NCBI GenBank assembly: GCA_034509495.1
Contig: CM067507.1
Location: 32,119,888 to 32,183,887 of the forward strand
Direction: 5' to 3'
Length of the DNA: 64,000 bases
DNA from: Acestrorhynchus altus
Taxonomy: Eukaryota > Chordata > Actinopteri > Characiformes > Acestrorhynchidae
In this document: positions 35,066 through 49,000 of the stretch, one piece after another
How the letters are laid out: each line of letters begins with the position of its first letter
Position numbering within the stretch: the stretch's first letter is position 1
Notes under the pieces: model-generated
Seen by the model: the letters and a program-made list of their open reading frames with translations, nothing else
Told to the model about the DNA's origin: nothing
The model's database searches: none
Position numbers and translations under genes: made by a program

Positions 35066-36983
35066 ATCATCATTGCCCACACTCATTGATTAACATCACA
35101 TGTCAGGAGACTATTATAAGAGACTATTATTTCTATATGTTGCAACATTTTTATTTCTACATGCTGAAACTACAACTTTAACAATTTGTACAAATAGAAT
35201 ATTTACATAATCTATTGAGCTAACACTGTTGGTGCTTTATAATTGATGCAGATGTTTTGCAAAAACTACCAGTAAATTGCTTTGATTTTCACATGTTTTA
35301 ATTATATTATAATGTATAATAACAAATATGAATAATGAATAATAAACATTTTAGAAAAATAAAATAATAAATGCATTTAGATGAATTTGAAGCCTCAGCT
35401 AATGTATCTTTAGAGTGAAATGTTTCAATAAAAATATGTTTTTTGGATCAACCTAAATCAACAATAAACCTTTTGAAAGACATATTTGGCAGCATTTAAA
35501 GCTTGTGTTTCCTGACAAATATCAGCATTTTAGCATAAGCTTATTGATTAACATCACATTTGAGGGGAGTATTAAAACATGAAAATTCCACTGTTCATTA
35601 ACATGAACTTAACTGAAGGCATCAGCTATTTTAGTACAAAACTTTCAATGATGTCAATAATGTGAATTATTATCTGCTGTTATCAAATGTATGCTATAAA
35701 TACAGCAAGTGGAAATTAGGAGGAAGAATTGTGTGGAAAATATGCTACTTATGTTATATAAATGTTAATTTTCATTCTAACCAGAGCAGCTTCTTTAACG
35801 TACAAGTGATTACAGGTTTGTGACATGTCTCTAACAACTCTAATTGCCTTACTGTCTTGCTTTCCTATAAGGTTAGAACTGAATGGCTTTTCTCTTTCGT
35901 CTTACGAACAGTTTCATTTGTCACCAAACCTTTTAAACGTCCATTATGTTGTAGAACCGATAATGATGGCAGGCTCCTGTTATTTGCTGTGCTATCACAA
36001 GCCATTAACATTCCGCTCGTTGTTCCCGTTAATGCTGAAGGTCGAGCGTTTCCTCTTGACCACTAGAGTGACCTTTTTTCTGTAACTGCCTGTTATTTTT
36101 TGTGTCATGAAACACAAATATCTAAATGTCACATTAGCACAAGAATAAAATAATTTAAAAAGACTGTAATTCAGAACACAGAACCTTTTATACCTGACTT
36201 TGCTCTGTTCTCCAAACTGTGCAAGTGATTTTTAGTGTAATCTAGTGATTTTTAGATTTTTAGAATAATCATGTATAGAAATGAATTGCTCAGAATTTGT
36301 AGTAAGTGTCTTCCACCTACCTGGAGGTTGCTGTTTTTGCGTTTGGATCCACACTTGTTTCTTTTTGTGTCACATTTGGAGATACAGTCAAAGAAATTGC
36401 AGTCATTGTCATTGGTGCAGTTCTGCTCAAGAATGTCCTGCATTTTGGGCTCAAAAAAAGCCATGTCTACATCTATAGCTGCCACCTGCCCAAAGAAAAA
36501 GGCAGAAAACAGGTATTTTAGAGGGACAGTGGAAATGTGGAAAGTTTTTAAAATACAACTATGCAGAGGTTTTATGCAACTAAGAACAGTGTTTACATCT
36601 ACAGTATTAATCTCAACAGAAAATGTTTCACTGTAAAAATTCCAGATCATGTTAGAACAGAAGCAGCTAAACATAAACACAGTAAAATGGAACACAAATT
36701 TCTTTGTGAGCTAGTTTCAGTCCCATCATCAGCTCACCTGATTTAACATCACTAAGCACCAAACAAGGTGGAGGATAACTATAAATAATATTAGACTATT
36801 ATGAGTCTAATATTTGGAAGTGTTTTGATGAACATGAATATGATTTGCATTTGTTCTAATATTAGTTTTTACTGTGTAAATGAACACGTACTGCCTAGAT
36901 AAGGAGATGTATCACAGTTTTCACAGGTGCTAAAACTTTTACTTGTACTTTTACTGTATATAATAGTAAAAATTAAGCTACTG

Positions 36984-37049
<66 letters not shown>

Positions 37050-40000
37050 TGTACAACATGCCCTGTTTAAACATGCACTTCTGAGGACTTCCGTGACAAC
37101 ACATGTTTCTGTATAAATAACACACCACTGACAAACTTTATCCCGTTAATCCTGTGACGAGTGATGTTATGACAAAGCAAGGCAACCATTGTAATCTGGA
37201 GCAAACGAAAATACAAAACTGCACAAAGCATAACTGTGCTCAGCAAGGACTGTGTGCAGTGTGAGTATAAATATATATAATATAATAATTATATATATAT
37301 TATATACAAAAACAAATTTCACATGTGACGTTGCTAAAAATAGAATTTTTTAAAAATCATTGTGGCTATGTAATGGTTTCTGAAACTACTTTAAAATCAT
37401 GTGCGTCATCTAACAATGTCAATACTATTGATGTATATTTTTTGCAAAAAATACCAGTAGATTTCTTTCATTTGCTTTATTTGTCATTACATAATCAGAT
37501 ATGACAACAAATATGAATAATAAAAAATGCTTCTATTTTCTATTTTGTTCCTTAGTGATCTCACTATTAGTTGAATTTGAAGCCTCTGCAAATGTAACTC
37601 CTGAGCAAAATGTTTAAACATGCGTTTTTGGTTCAACCCTTAACCTAACAATAAACTTTCCATCCAAAATCCTGCCTGCATTTGGCAGTCATAGTCAGGC
37701 ACAAATAAGAGAAATTTGTTTTTGTTCTTATAGGGGAAAAACAATGCAATACGGAATGATCCTTCCCATAAAAAATACTCCCTACTCTTTTTTTTTTACC
37801 TTAAATGTAATAAATATTTTATAGCATTTTAAATGAACAGAGTGCTTCACAAAGCTATGAATTCAGCTGCAATCTGCATTCTCTTTAAATTATTGTAGTA
37901 AATAAAAGCTTTGTGGTATTTTTGCAATAAATAAATGGAGTGATTTTGGAGATCAGTTCACTGTGACTGCAGCTGAGGCCATGAGGGGAATCTAAATTCC
38001 TCGACATTATCTTGATTATTGAAGGATTTTATTGTTTGGCGGACAAGGAGCAGCTCACCAGGCAGAGTACTATCCTCAGGCCCAGCTTAATGAAGGCTTT
38101 GCTTGCTTTTTTAAGTCAAGCCCCTTGCTGTTACAACCAGTTAGACAATGAAATCCTAAAACACTCTACTGCAAGTTAACAGCCTGGCAGTACTCACCGT
38201 CAAGTCCTTCCTGATGGCAAAGTTTTCAGGTTTGATGTCACAAAGATGTAAGTGATGAGAAAAGTCATTCTCAAAGTGCCCAACCATGTCCAAGAAACTT
38301 AGGGCCACCCTGGGCACCATATCCACCTCCATCAGTGTCCTTTCTGGCCCATCCTGTGGGCTTTGAGAGAGTTCATCAATTGAGAAGATATTCTGGTCCC
38401 AGGCATGACCAGCTGCCAAGTATTCTACTGCGTAAAAATGCCCGCAGGAGCCCAGCACCTTCGCAACGTGGTCAGTCAGGTCCTGCATAACACGGAGAAA
38501 GGTGTACTCCTCCTGCTGCAGCAGAGCCCAGAGCGAGGCCAGCTCAGCTCGAGTGTACGGCTGCTCTCTCTCCTTCAGCTGCTGGCTCCAGAACCTCTGC
38601 AGGGTCAAGTTTGTCTCCGCCTCCAGGCCCAGTGAGTTCTTAATCTCCAGAGTTGCATAGAAAACCACATCCAGCGGCGAAAGCTCCTCCTCTCCCCCTG
38701 TGCCTACTGCCCCATCCTGGTACTCCAGCAGACCCAAAGCTTCATATGAGGAGAAGTTCTCCAGCTTTGATTTGAGAACCACTGGCATGCCTCGCCAACT
38801 GGCCGCCATGACCTTCTTGCCATTCTCGTAGTAGAGGCAGCGCTTGTATTCCACATGGCCCCCCACACAGAGGTCCTCACACAGATCACCTGTCAGTACA
38901 CCTTGTTGGTATTCCTCACACTGCAACACAGAGAATGATAGGTTAGATCACTGGTAAACTGCCCGTCAACATTCTTCAGTATTGTAATGATCTTAGGAAG
39001 CCTGATCATACTGTGAATCAGTGTGTCCACTAATTTTTTAATAATCAATAATATGCTAATAATTCTTCTACTACCGTTGTTCCAGAACAGTAGGCAATAG
39101 CTGCTCAGCAACTTAATGGTTAAAGATTATGCAAAGTGCAACATTTCAAAATAAACATTTGGCCTTTTTCGCAGACAAACATGAACCTACTGGCACCATC
39201 AAGAATCGTGGCCAAATAATTAAAGCTTAACGCCAATCAAAGCCAAGAATCATACAGCCTCAGCTCACTCTTCAGAACAAGCCTGTGACAAACAACCCCG
39301 ATATCGGTGACCTTCTCTTCATAACTAATCACATGCATGATTGCTTTTCTTCATATCGAACCACACTGTCACAATTTACTAAGAGATGCTTTTTAACACA
39401 AGTCAAGGTGAAAGTGTTGTCATGGAAACAGGAACAGTGAGCTCTTACAAAACAGAGCATCAGAGCTGAAGACAGCCTTGTTAGGTATTCTGTGTGAAAG
39501 AACACTCTCCACCCTGTAAACAAACCCTGACACTTCACATTTTACAGTACGCTCCAGACGAAGGGTTATCTGCTTCTTCCTGTATGTTTTCATTTAGGTG
39601 TTAGTATTTCAAACACTATGTCCAAATGTTTGTGGACACCCCTTCTAATCAATGCTTTCAGCAGCTTTATGTTGCAGCCATTGCTGACACACATCCCTGT
39701 AGAGAGGTACTGCCAATAGAATAGGACTCTCTGGAGCAATATGGAGCAAATATGAACTTATTGGCACCATGTCTATTTCCAGGGGTGGGCTAGTGGGGTA
39801 TAAAGCCCCATCATTGAACTGTGGAGCAGTGGAACTGTGTAGTTTGGAATGATAATGCTCTATCCAGTACTTTTGGGATGTGTTGGGGAATTGGGGATGA
39901 AGTGGGGTGGTGATTATCCAACACCCTGGCCTCCCTTATTATTTTCTCACTGAATACAATCAAATGCTCTAAACTATGTTTAATATCATTGATTTCAGAA

Positions 40001-43000
40001 GTATCAATGAATGAGCAGGTGTCCCAATACATATGGTGTATTTACTGTAGGTCCAAAAGTTGATCATCTTCACTGATTTCTTCAGAAATATTAATAATCA
40101 AATAGCAATGTTATTTCAAATGGAGTTTGTTCCCTCTTTGCTCTAACAGCTTCTGTTTTTCAGAGAAGAGTTTACACCAGATGTTGGACACATTGCTTTG
40201 AGGCTTTAATTGCACTCAAATACAAGAGCAGTAAGGTCAGGTTGGATGATTAGTTCTGGATCAGAAACACCACTCTGGCTCATCCCAAAGGTGTTCAGTG
40301 AAGCGGAATGATTCTACAGCTGGAGAGTTTAGGCACAGTTCCACTGGCCAATGTTTGGGGGGGTTTAATGAGCCTCTAGTTGATGCTTTGCATTGGGCAA
40401 CGGGATCTGAAGCTCATTGCTCCAGGGCATCCTATTTTACTGACAGTACATTTATATGGAGATTATTCAAGATCATACCTGTACAATTAAATGAGCAATG
40501 GATGTACCTTAAAAATAATATTAGAAAGGGTGTCCAGAACTGTGTGTACATATACAAAAGACACAAAATAATAGTATATAGTAGAAGTATAAATGGATGC
40601 TGTGTACTGCACATTCAGACATATGCACCTTCAAGCCCAAGAAGTAAGGGTCTTAGTCTACACACCATAATGAACAGTGGAGCTGGTGCTGTGAGACGTG
40701 CCATGTAAATGGCTAAAGTTGAGGCATTTGTCCAGCACCTGCTGCAGACTGAGCTGGCACACATGCCAGCATTACATGACAAATTGTGGTACATCTCACT
40801 TTAAGGTTTCTAATGTTTATCATACAAAGATGAGTTTTAAACCTATGATTTAAACCTATTATTCTGATTCTATTCATATAAACCTTTCTTATGTATTTAA
40901 ACATATAAATTCTTGATATTTAGTTCCACAGTATTGGGAGATTGAAATAATATAACCAAACAAAATTATAGAAATGTCTTTCAAAAAATATTAGTAAATA
41001 TATGTAATTAGTAGAAATGCAAAGGAAAAAGTTAGATAGGCCCCACATTTATTACTGCTTAAAATGCTTCAAATCACACCACCTGCAGATGATTAGAAAA
41101 TGGTTAGAGAAACGTTTGGGTGAGCCTGTCTTATTTAAAACTTAGACTTTAGTTTGGTTTGCTCTTGATTGTTAACTGAGTGCTATCACCATGGTGGAAT
41201 CCAAAGAGCTCTCTGAAGCCTTCGGAAAGAAGTTTGTAGATGCATATGAGTCTGGGAAGGGATTCAAAAAGATCTCAATTAGAAAGCAGATGTTCCCCTG
41301 TCTGCAAAACAATTTACAAATTGAGAACATTTAAAGTAACTGCCAACATGGCCAGGTCAGACTGTCCTGGCAAGTTCAGCCCCTGAATAGACGGCAAAAT
41401 GTGTAAAGAAGTATTGAACAGTCCTACAACGTCAACATGGGACGAACAGGCAGCTCCCGCTTCAGCTGATGTCAAAGTACAACATCTTAACATCAGACTG
41501 CACTGCAAAAACTGAGGCTTGAACATTTACATTTACATTTACATTAGCAGACACCCTTATCCAGAGCGACTTACAAAAGTGCTTTGCTGTTTACTTAGAA
41601 CATCCTTAGCTAGTAGATAAGGCTGGAATCTAGAGATTCCACACATTTAGACCGTGTTGAACGTTACATAGCTGTGTTGAACGTTACATAGCTGTGTTGA
41701 ACGTTACATAGCTGAAGTAATTCTGCATGGAGGAGTGGGTAGAACTTTCACCCAGTCAATGGCAGAGAGTTGTTTCAGGCAAAGAGGGAAATCAGCTATT
41801 AGGGCATAGGATGTCCTGTTCTCACCCTTTCTTACCACAGAGCATTTATTTCTTTGTCTGCAGTGTTTCAAGTGTCTTGTGCTCAATTGGAAATCTTTGT
41901 TTATGACATCTTCCTCTTCAAGCACTTCCAAGCCAGGCCCTTATTTATTAATGTAGTCTGCATTCCATCTCATCTTACACTTATTGAACAAGTGCTTCTT
42001 TTGAGCTATAGAGTCAATGCATACTTTACAAGCGCACATAAAACCTGGCCTTTTAATCTCTCAAGCAGTCACACAGCAATTCATTATGCTGAGTGTAAAA
42101 CCAATTTAACACACTTCTCCCTTTGTCTACACCACTTCTCATCCCTGTCCTCCTCTGCTTTGGAAAAAACACGAGCTAATCGCCAGCTGACTCTGCACTC
42201 ATACATCTCCGTTTGGACTGGGGAGGCAAAACGTGATTAGTGTTTCGCAGAGATTAGCTGCAAATCCTCTCTGCCACATTCCAAAGTAAACAGCTGTCAT
42301 CTCGAGTCAGCCAAGGCTTGGGCTGGGCAGCTAATGGTCCTGACTGCACTGATATTAACACGTTAGAGATATGTTTTCCTTATCATCGTCCATCAGCATG
42401 GTTTATTGCGTGTCTCTCCCTTCCTTTTCCTCCCCGCCTTCATTACCACTTGATAGATAAAACACTTTTTGGAGGGTTCAAATGCTGCAGGTACAACCAT
42501 GGCTTGAAAAGGGACTTGGAGACAACATGTTGGAGCTGTTGTTAAAAGAGTGAAGATTTATTTCCCACATATTTCTTGTTTTGCGAATGATTTGTAACTT
42601 CAGTTTTATTTACTCAGTTATAGGTATTGAGAAACATTTGACACAAAGCACTTTTTGCCAGGCCGAGGGAGTCTGACTGAGCTGGAGGTTTTCACTGAGG
42701 AGGTGAAGTTCAGCTGGAGTTCAGAAGACCAAGAGATGGGACTTCTTCACCAAACCAGTGATTTGGCTGGACCATGAGCTGGGCAGTTTGACTAGGGTTT
42801 GAGCTGGAATAAGCCAGGAATTTGACTGGTCAATGAATGAGGATTTTCTTGCTGAGGCAGCAAGGATTTGCAGGGTTTTAACCCAGGGAGTAGGTAATGA
42901 GTCAGGACTTTCACACCTAAGCAGAATTTGTCTAGGCCATGAGCTTTGGAATTCAACTGGGCAATAACGAGGACTTTCTCAACGAGACAGCAGTGCTTGG

Positions 43001-46000
43001 CTAGACATTTGCTGGGGAGTTTAAATGGGCTGATGTAGTAAAGTTCTGTTGGGTCATAAGATGGGGAGTTTGACAGGTTCTTGTCTCTGGACTTTCTCTC
43101 CAAGTGTTTCCAAGTTTTTACTGAGCTGAAAGCTGGGGAGTTCTACTGGGCCATGAGCTGGGATTTTCTTGCTGTGGTAGCAGGGTTGTGATGGCTTGTA
43201 AGCTGAGAAATTTGAGTGGATCGTGAGCCAGGACTTCTTACTGAGGTAGCAGGGTTCTGCTGGGTCGTAAGCAGGGGAGTTTGAATGGATCATAAGTTGG
43301 GACCTTCTTGCTGAGGTTGAGGGGTATTCTGGGCTGTAAGCTGGGGAGTATGACCGAGCCATGAGCCAGGAAGTTCTGCCAAAGCATTGAAGTTTGGCTA
43401 GGCTGTGAGCTGGGACGTTCTCAATGAGAGAGCAGTGCCTGGCTAACCCGTCAAGCTGTGAGCTGGATTGGGCAATGAGATGGGACTTTCTGACAGAGAC
43501 AGAAGTGTTTGGCTAGGCCATGAACTGGGGAGTTGAACTGAGGGTTGAGCTGGGACTTTCTCGCCAAAGCAGCAGGGCCATGCACCAGGAATTGCAATTG
43601 GATTGCTCAGAATCTATTTTGGGTTTATTGTAATTTTTACATTTTTGACAGTTTGTGAACATTACTGTATTCAACTCACCTCTTTGCAACAGACGTTCAG
43701 CATGTCATGCATGGTCTGCTCAAGTTCTGGGATTTATTCAGTACTGGTTGGTGTGCACTACTACTCCAAACAAAGCTCAGGAATATGTTCCCTCACTAGA
43801 CCTTGCCTACAAGGCAAAACACTTGCAACCTGATATGCAAGTTATGCACCAGACTTTTAAAACAGAGAATGAGTGTTCTTCCTCCACCGCCCACATTGTG
43901 TTTGTGTAAGATGTGTTGTGGACTCTGTGGTCACTGGTTTGTAGACATCTGGCCTGGTCCATTCTTTTTTTGACATGGTCTGGAGGTCTGCCAAGTACCA
44001 CACATCCGTTTGAATTCCCTAGATTTCTTGGCCTTGCATCATATTGGACAGCAGCTGTTTTTAGCTTCTGTTATTGCATGTAAACTTTCCCACCATGGGC
44101 TTGGACATGGTCAGGCTATTTCCATTTTATGAATAATATATAAAAACCTATTCTGATGTTTCTGTAAAGAGCTGTGAATTAACTCAAGGGAATTTGTTTT
44201 CCAATGAAATGGATGGTGCTGAAGAACAACAATGCATACTCCAAAAGATCATGACTATAATTTCAATCTGGCTGTCAAACTATCAGTTATAGGTGTTTAT
44301 ATTGTTATACAGACAAGTACGTAAATATTAGCCTGTCCTGGTGGTCGCCACATGAGGTCTGGCAGTGTATTTTGAAGGGATTGAAGTAATTGCAGGGAAT
44401 TCTGAGCCAAGTTAAAGTCCAAGTGTAAAGACTTTGACTGTTAAAACAATGATGTGCCAAACATCTTTTATACAGCCAAGCATGAGTAGCACACAGAGAT
44501 TTGAAGACTGTTTGGCTTTACTGAGGTCACGAAAATACGCTTTGCCCGATTTGAGCACTCAAAATAAACGCTTTTTGCTCAAATGCGATAATGTAATACA
44601 CATCAGTCACAATCGCTGAATATCTTTTCTTTGGCCTGATAATATCAGTATGGTTCCTCTGAGGAATAATCCAGGTACTCCAAAACACAAGGTGGGCTTT
44701 TGCATAAAGAAAATATTTGATATTTTACTTGTGCATTGCTTCAGTAACATCCAAACAAACAGTTGTTGCTCTCTGCTTTGGAAATTCTACGAAAACTAGA
44801 AAGAAGTACCAACCAAAACACTTTAAATTGTCTTTTGACCTTGAATAGTAGGAATAGGAGTTCAGCTTGTCAGGTAACAGTTAAATCATAGACTCCACAG
44901 AATGCCATTCTATCTCTACGTCTAACCCACAGACCACAGCGCTGCCCAGTCTGAGACAGCAAGAGCCTCTTAGCCCCGGCATGCCACAAATGTCTGAAAA
45001 CGCCAGCCAGAGCCAGACAGTCTCACTACAGCAGACAGACGAGCAACACTCAAGCACTTAAACATTAAAACATACACACATTGAAGGGCTCTTCTCTCTT
45101 CATCAGTACACACTCATATACTATATACCTAGTTAATCCATACAGGTGCTGTATTGCATAGTTGAAGCTCCACTTGCCAAGTGCACAGGAATCTCTAGAT
45201 TCCAGCCTTGTCTACTAGCTAAGGATATTCTAAGTGAACAGCGAAGCACTTTTGTAAGTCGCTCTGGATGAGGGCGTCTAAATGCCGTATATGTAAATGT
45301 AAATGTAAATGCACAGAAGTGCAGGTTTTGTCCTGAAATGCTTGGAAAGCCAGTGGGAGTCTCCACAGGAAACACTGCATGGGGTGAAAAGGAACATTTG
45401 ACTGTTAAATGAGGCCTCACTTTTTACTCGGAGCATTTCAAAATTCAACAGAAAGCGCTTATCCATAAGCCACCCATATGCATCCCTTCAATGCGATTTG
45501 AATTGAACAATACGTGCATTTATCCACATGCCATCAGAACATGGACCATGGTATGTGATTGTGGGTGGCCTGTTTTATGAGTGAAACTCAGACTGTTGAT
45601 CATATTGTAGAGCAACAAGTCGGTGTGCCATTCATGATAGCTTGAATAGTTTCTCTAATTTAGATTTTAAGCCTGTACTAAACAGGATTTTAAAAGCTCA
45701 TCAAGAGGTCTTCAAATATGGACCGTGAATCCACTTTCAAGTCCTACACTTTGTAATCCTTGGCAGGTGTGACACTTTGGAACCAATTAGTTACATTAAC
45801 TGTTCCCTTAATGTCCTGGATTCAAGGCTCTAGAGTGATGCCACAGAAAGAAAAAACATTCAGAACAATAGAGAACCTTTCAGTGGGCCATAAGAATCTG
45901 TCTTTGTGAATATCCACCCGAATGGTCCACAGTTCAGTAATAAAATGTTTTTGTACGTCATTGTTTGTACTATATCACAGATAAAGCATTCTGTGTACAC

Positions 46001-49000
46001 AGGACTCCTCGGCTCAACAGCTAAATAATATATCATGAAAATTACACCATTCAGTCAGGCTGCACCTCAGGCATCATCCACTAATGTTTGTTTGAAAGTC
46101 ATAAAGCACTGTATTTGTCTAACGATAATCAGAGTATTATAAAACATCTAATAAAAGCCTTTCATCAGCTCATAATATCATAACATGCAGCCAAATTAAT
46201 TATGCACGAACCATAAAGTTGCTTTTAACACACAGCCTCATTTCACAACTTGATCCAATTCGTACACTCTTGTGTTTTTTACTGTGGGCATGACCATCTG
46301 CGCTTTATCTCCTCATTAGCAGATAAATAGAGAAAGAGCTCAGGCCCTGCAGCAGAAAGGCATTAATGGCACAGTTAGACCCTGGCGGCAGTTTCATTAA
46401 TGCTCACCAAGAATCAACTTGTAGATCAGGTGACAGGTGCTGCTACTGATTAATAGAGGACTCTTGTGGGGAAGGAGTCGTTGAAAAGTGCTCAACCTGA
46501 GATGAATCATCTTGATATATTCATACATGGCTCTTTAAAATTGAAAGATCATTTGAGGTGTTTATTGCTCATCATGCCTTGTTTATGGTTCGGGAATAGC
46601 TCCTTAATCATTGTTATGAATGATAAAAGATGTGGACACCTCTTCTAATGAATGCATTCAGCTACTTTAAGTTGTACCCATTGCTGACAAAGATGTGCAA
46701 ATGCACACACACATATTTTGTAGTCCCTGTAGAGCTATGCAATTCTTTTGGGATGAGTTGGAGAAGAGGAAGAGTGGTGATCATACAACATCCTGAACTC
46801 ATGAGTGCTGATGCTGAATACAGTAAAATCCTCACTGCAGTGCTCCAAAATCTAGCAGCTACACACAATAGGCACATTTACTCCATCAATAAACTTATCA
46901 AATATGCTTATAAAAATATGCTTATAAAAATAAGCAGGATAAGCTTGAATAAATGGGTGTCTCCATATTTTTGTCCATATAGTGTAAAAGTAAGTGGAGT
47001 GAAAATAAAGGGTGTCATGCAATATTTCTGTAAATTTGTCATTGTTTAAACTCATCACTAGATGAGTCCTTATGGACAAATGCTATTAATAATGAATTGC
47101 TTCCTAAAGCTCACATTTGTGCTGTTTCAGGCTGATTTTTTTTTTTTCAATTCTATTAAGGTTATGTTTAGGCAGATGTTGCTGCACAGTGGAACAATGA
47201 ACCACCACCCCAGAATCAAATTTTTTACTTTTCCCATGACTGCTGAATGTCGGGATAATTTTTGAGAAGTCAAAGTATTTAAAATGTTTAAATATATAAT
47301 GTGAACAAGCCATAGTCGTCAACAAAATTGGTCTTAGATCTTTAAAATTTTACATGGCTTCTTTCCTTTCTTCACTAAAATAAAGGTAAACAAATGTTGT
47401 TTATTAATTGGCCTTGCTTACAATGTTAAAAAAAGATATTCGTATTTAATTTCATGCCTTTGAAGATCAGTTGATCTTCTGCTCAACTATTCACAAAAAC
47501 AGAACTAAAGGTGCCGAAACAATGGCTTTCCAAGTATTAGTACTGTCACAGTGAACCCCACCAGATGGAGGCTCTACTTTAGTGTGGTTACCTCTCACTG
47601 CGAGTTATTTAAATATACTACGTCACAGCCACCAAGAGGGTGATCAGAATGACATAGGAGTGAAATATTGGAAACGCAGTAATGTAAAACTACTTATACT
47701 GAAAACTTTCATGGAATGAGAAAAATCTGTCTCACTGCTGTAAACCTTCACAAATAACATTGCGACCTAAACCCCACACACCACATACAGCCAATCATGG
47801 ACTGAAGACAGTAATTAGCTGGGTCAGGTGGAGTGGATTAGGGTTAAATATAAAATGTGCTGGGAGATGCAGAAGATTTGGAGCAGCGTAGATGTTTTGA
47901 TGCAGTGATTAATGCAAGGTTTGCATTAATCAAGGGGTGAACGCCTGCAGTCCTGGAGAGCCAGACCCCAGCATAACACACATGCTTTGCCTGGTAATCG
48001 AGTCATTAGTTATTTCAGGTTTGTTTGAGTAGGACGATTACCGTTTGTTGACCTACACAAACACATCGGATAACTTTACCCTAAAATACTGCAAAATTCA
48101 CAGTACCTGATATAAACTCTATAATAAGCCAGTGGAGTTAAATAAGTATACAGATATACTGAATGTGGAGGTCAGCATTGCATGTGGTAAATTCTGAAAA
48201 TGTGGTTTTGTCATGGTTACACACAAATTTACTGAACTTTGGATTTCATATCTATTGTAATTGGACCATAACCCATGCAAGAACTATTAGTCTTATTTTC
48301 TGCACAAGCCCTCCTCACTAATGTCCAAATATTTATTCTGACCGAATACATTCTGTGATTTGAAGGCACTGCTGCAGCTCCTAAATCAGTCCAGTGTCTC
48401 ACAGCTACCTTTTAGCTCACCTCCAGAATGATAAATACCTCTGACTAAATTCCTCCACCCAGCCATTAATCAGATGATTTTTGGCATGGTGCACAATTCC
48501 TTTGCCATGCTGCTATTGAGCTATGGTAAGACTTTGCCCTGGGGTGAACTGCATGTGGAACAGTGCTGTCTAAGTGATGCGGTTTTCAAAACACTCAGGA
48601 GAGAATGTGTGTTTGTCTGGAAATCCTTTACCTCAGTGTTGAGGTCCTGTCTTAACCAACTCTCAAATTTCATTATGTAGACGCAGGAGGTGAAGAATGG
48701 CGAGGATTAAGCCCCGCAGCAGGATTAGATCGGACTTGTTTGTTTGAATGGTTGTGGTAAACCTGATAGGTAGATGCTGGATCGCCTGGAATGCTGAAGG
48801 ATTGTGCTCAGGATCATTTTCAGGTATTGGACCATTACTTTAACAGGGGGTTAAAGGTACAGAGCAGTGTTTTCCTCTCTAATCTGATCCACTTGTACCA
48901 CCAACATGTCAGTGTCACTGCAGTGACCCACCACCTATGGGGTCCTGACCATTGAAGAACAGGTCTAAAGGAAGTGTATGCATAGAAACAGATGGACTAC

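Noticed and set aside
36252..36695. 147-codon minus ORF as a single-exon gene
   Set aside because: Only 36321-36485 is coding (dipk1c exon 3); the ends of the ORF are intron read-through.
42792..43362. Two ~100-codon minus ORFs as a repetitive protein gene
   Set aside because: They lie entirely in a diverged minisatellite with units not consistently a multiple of three and no start or splice context.
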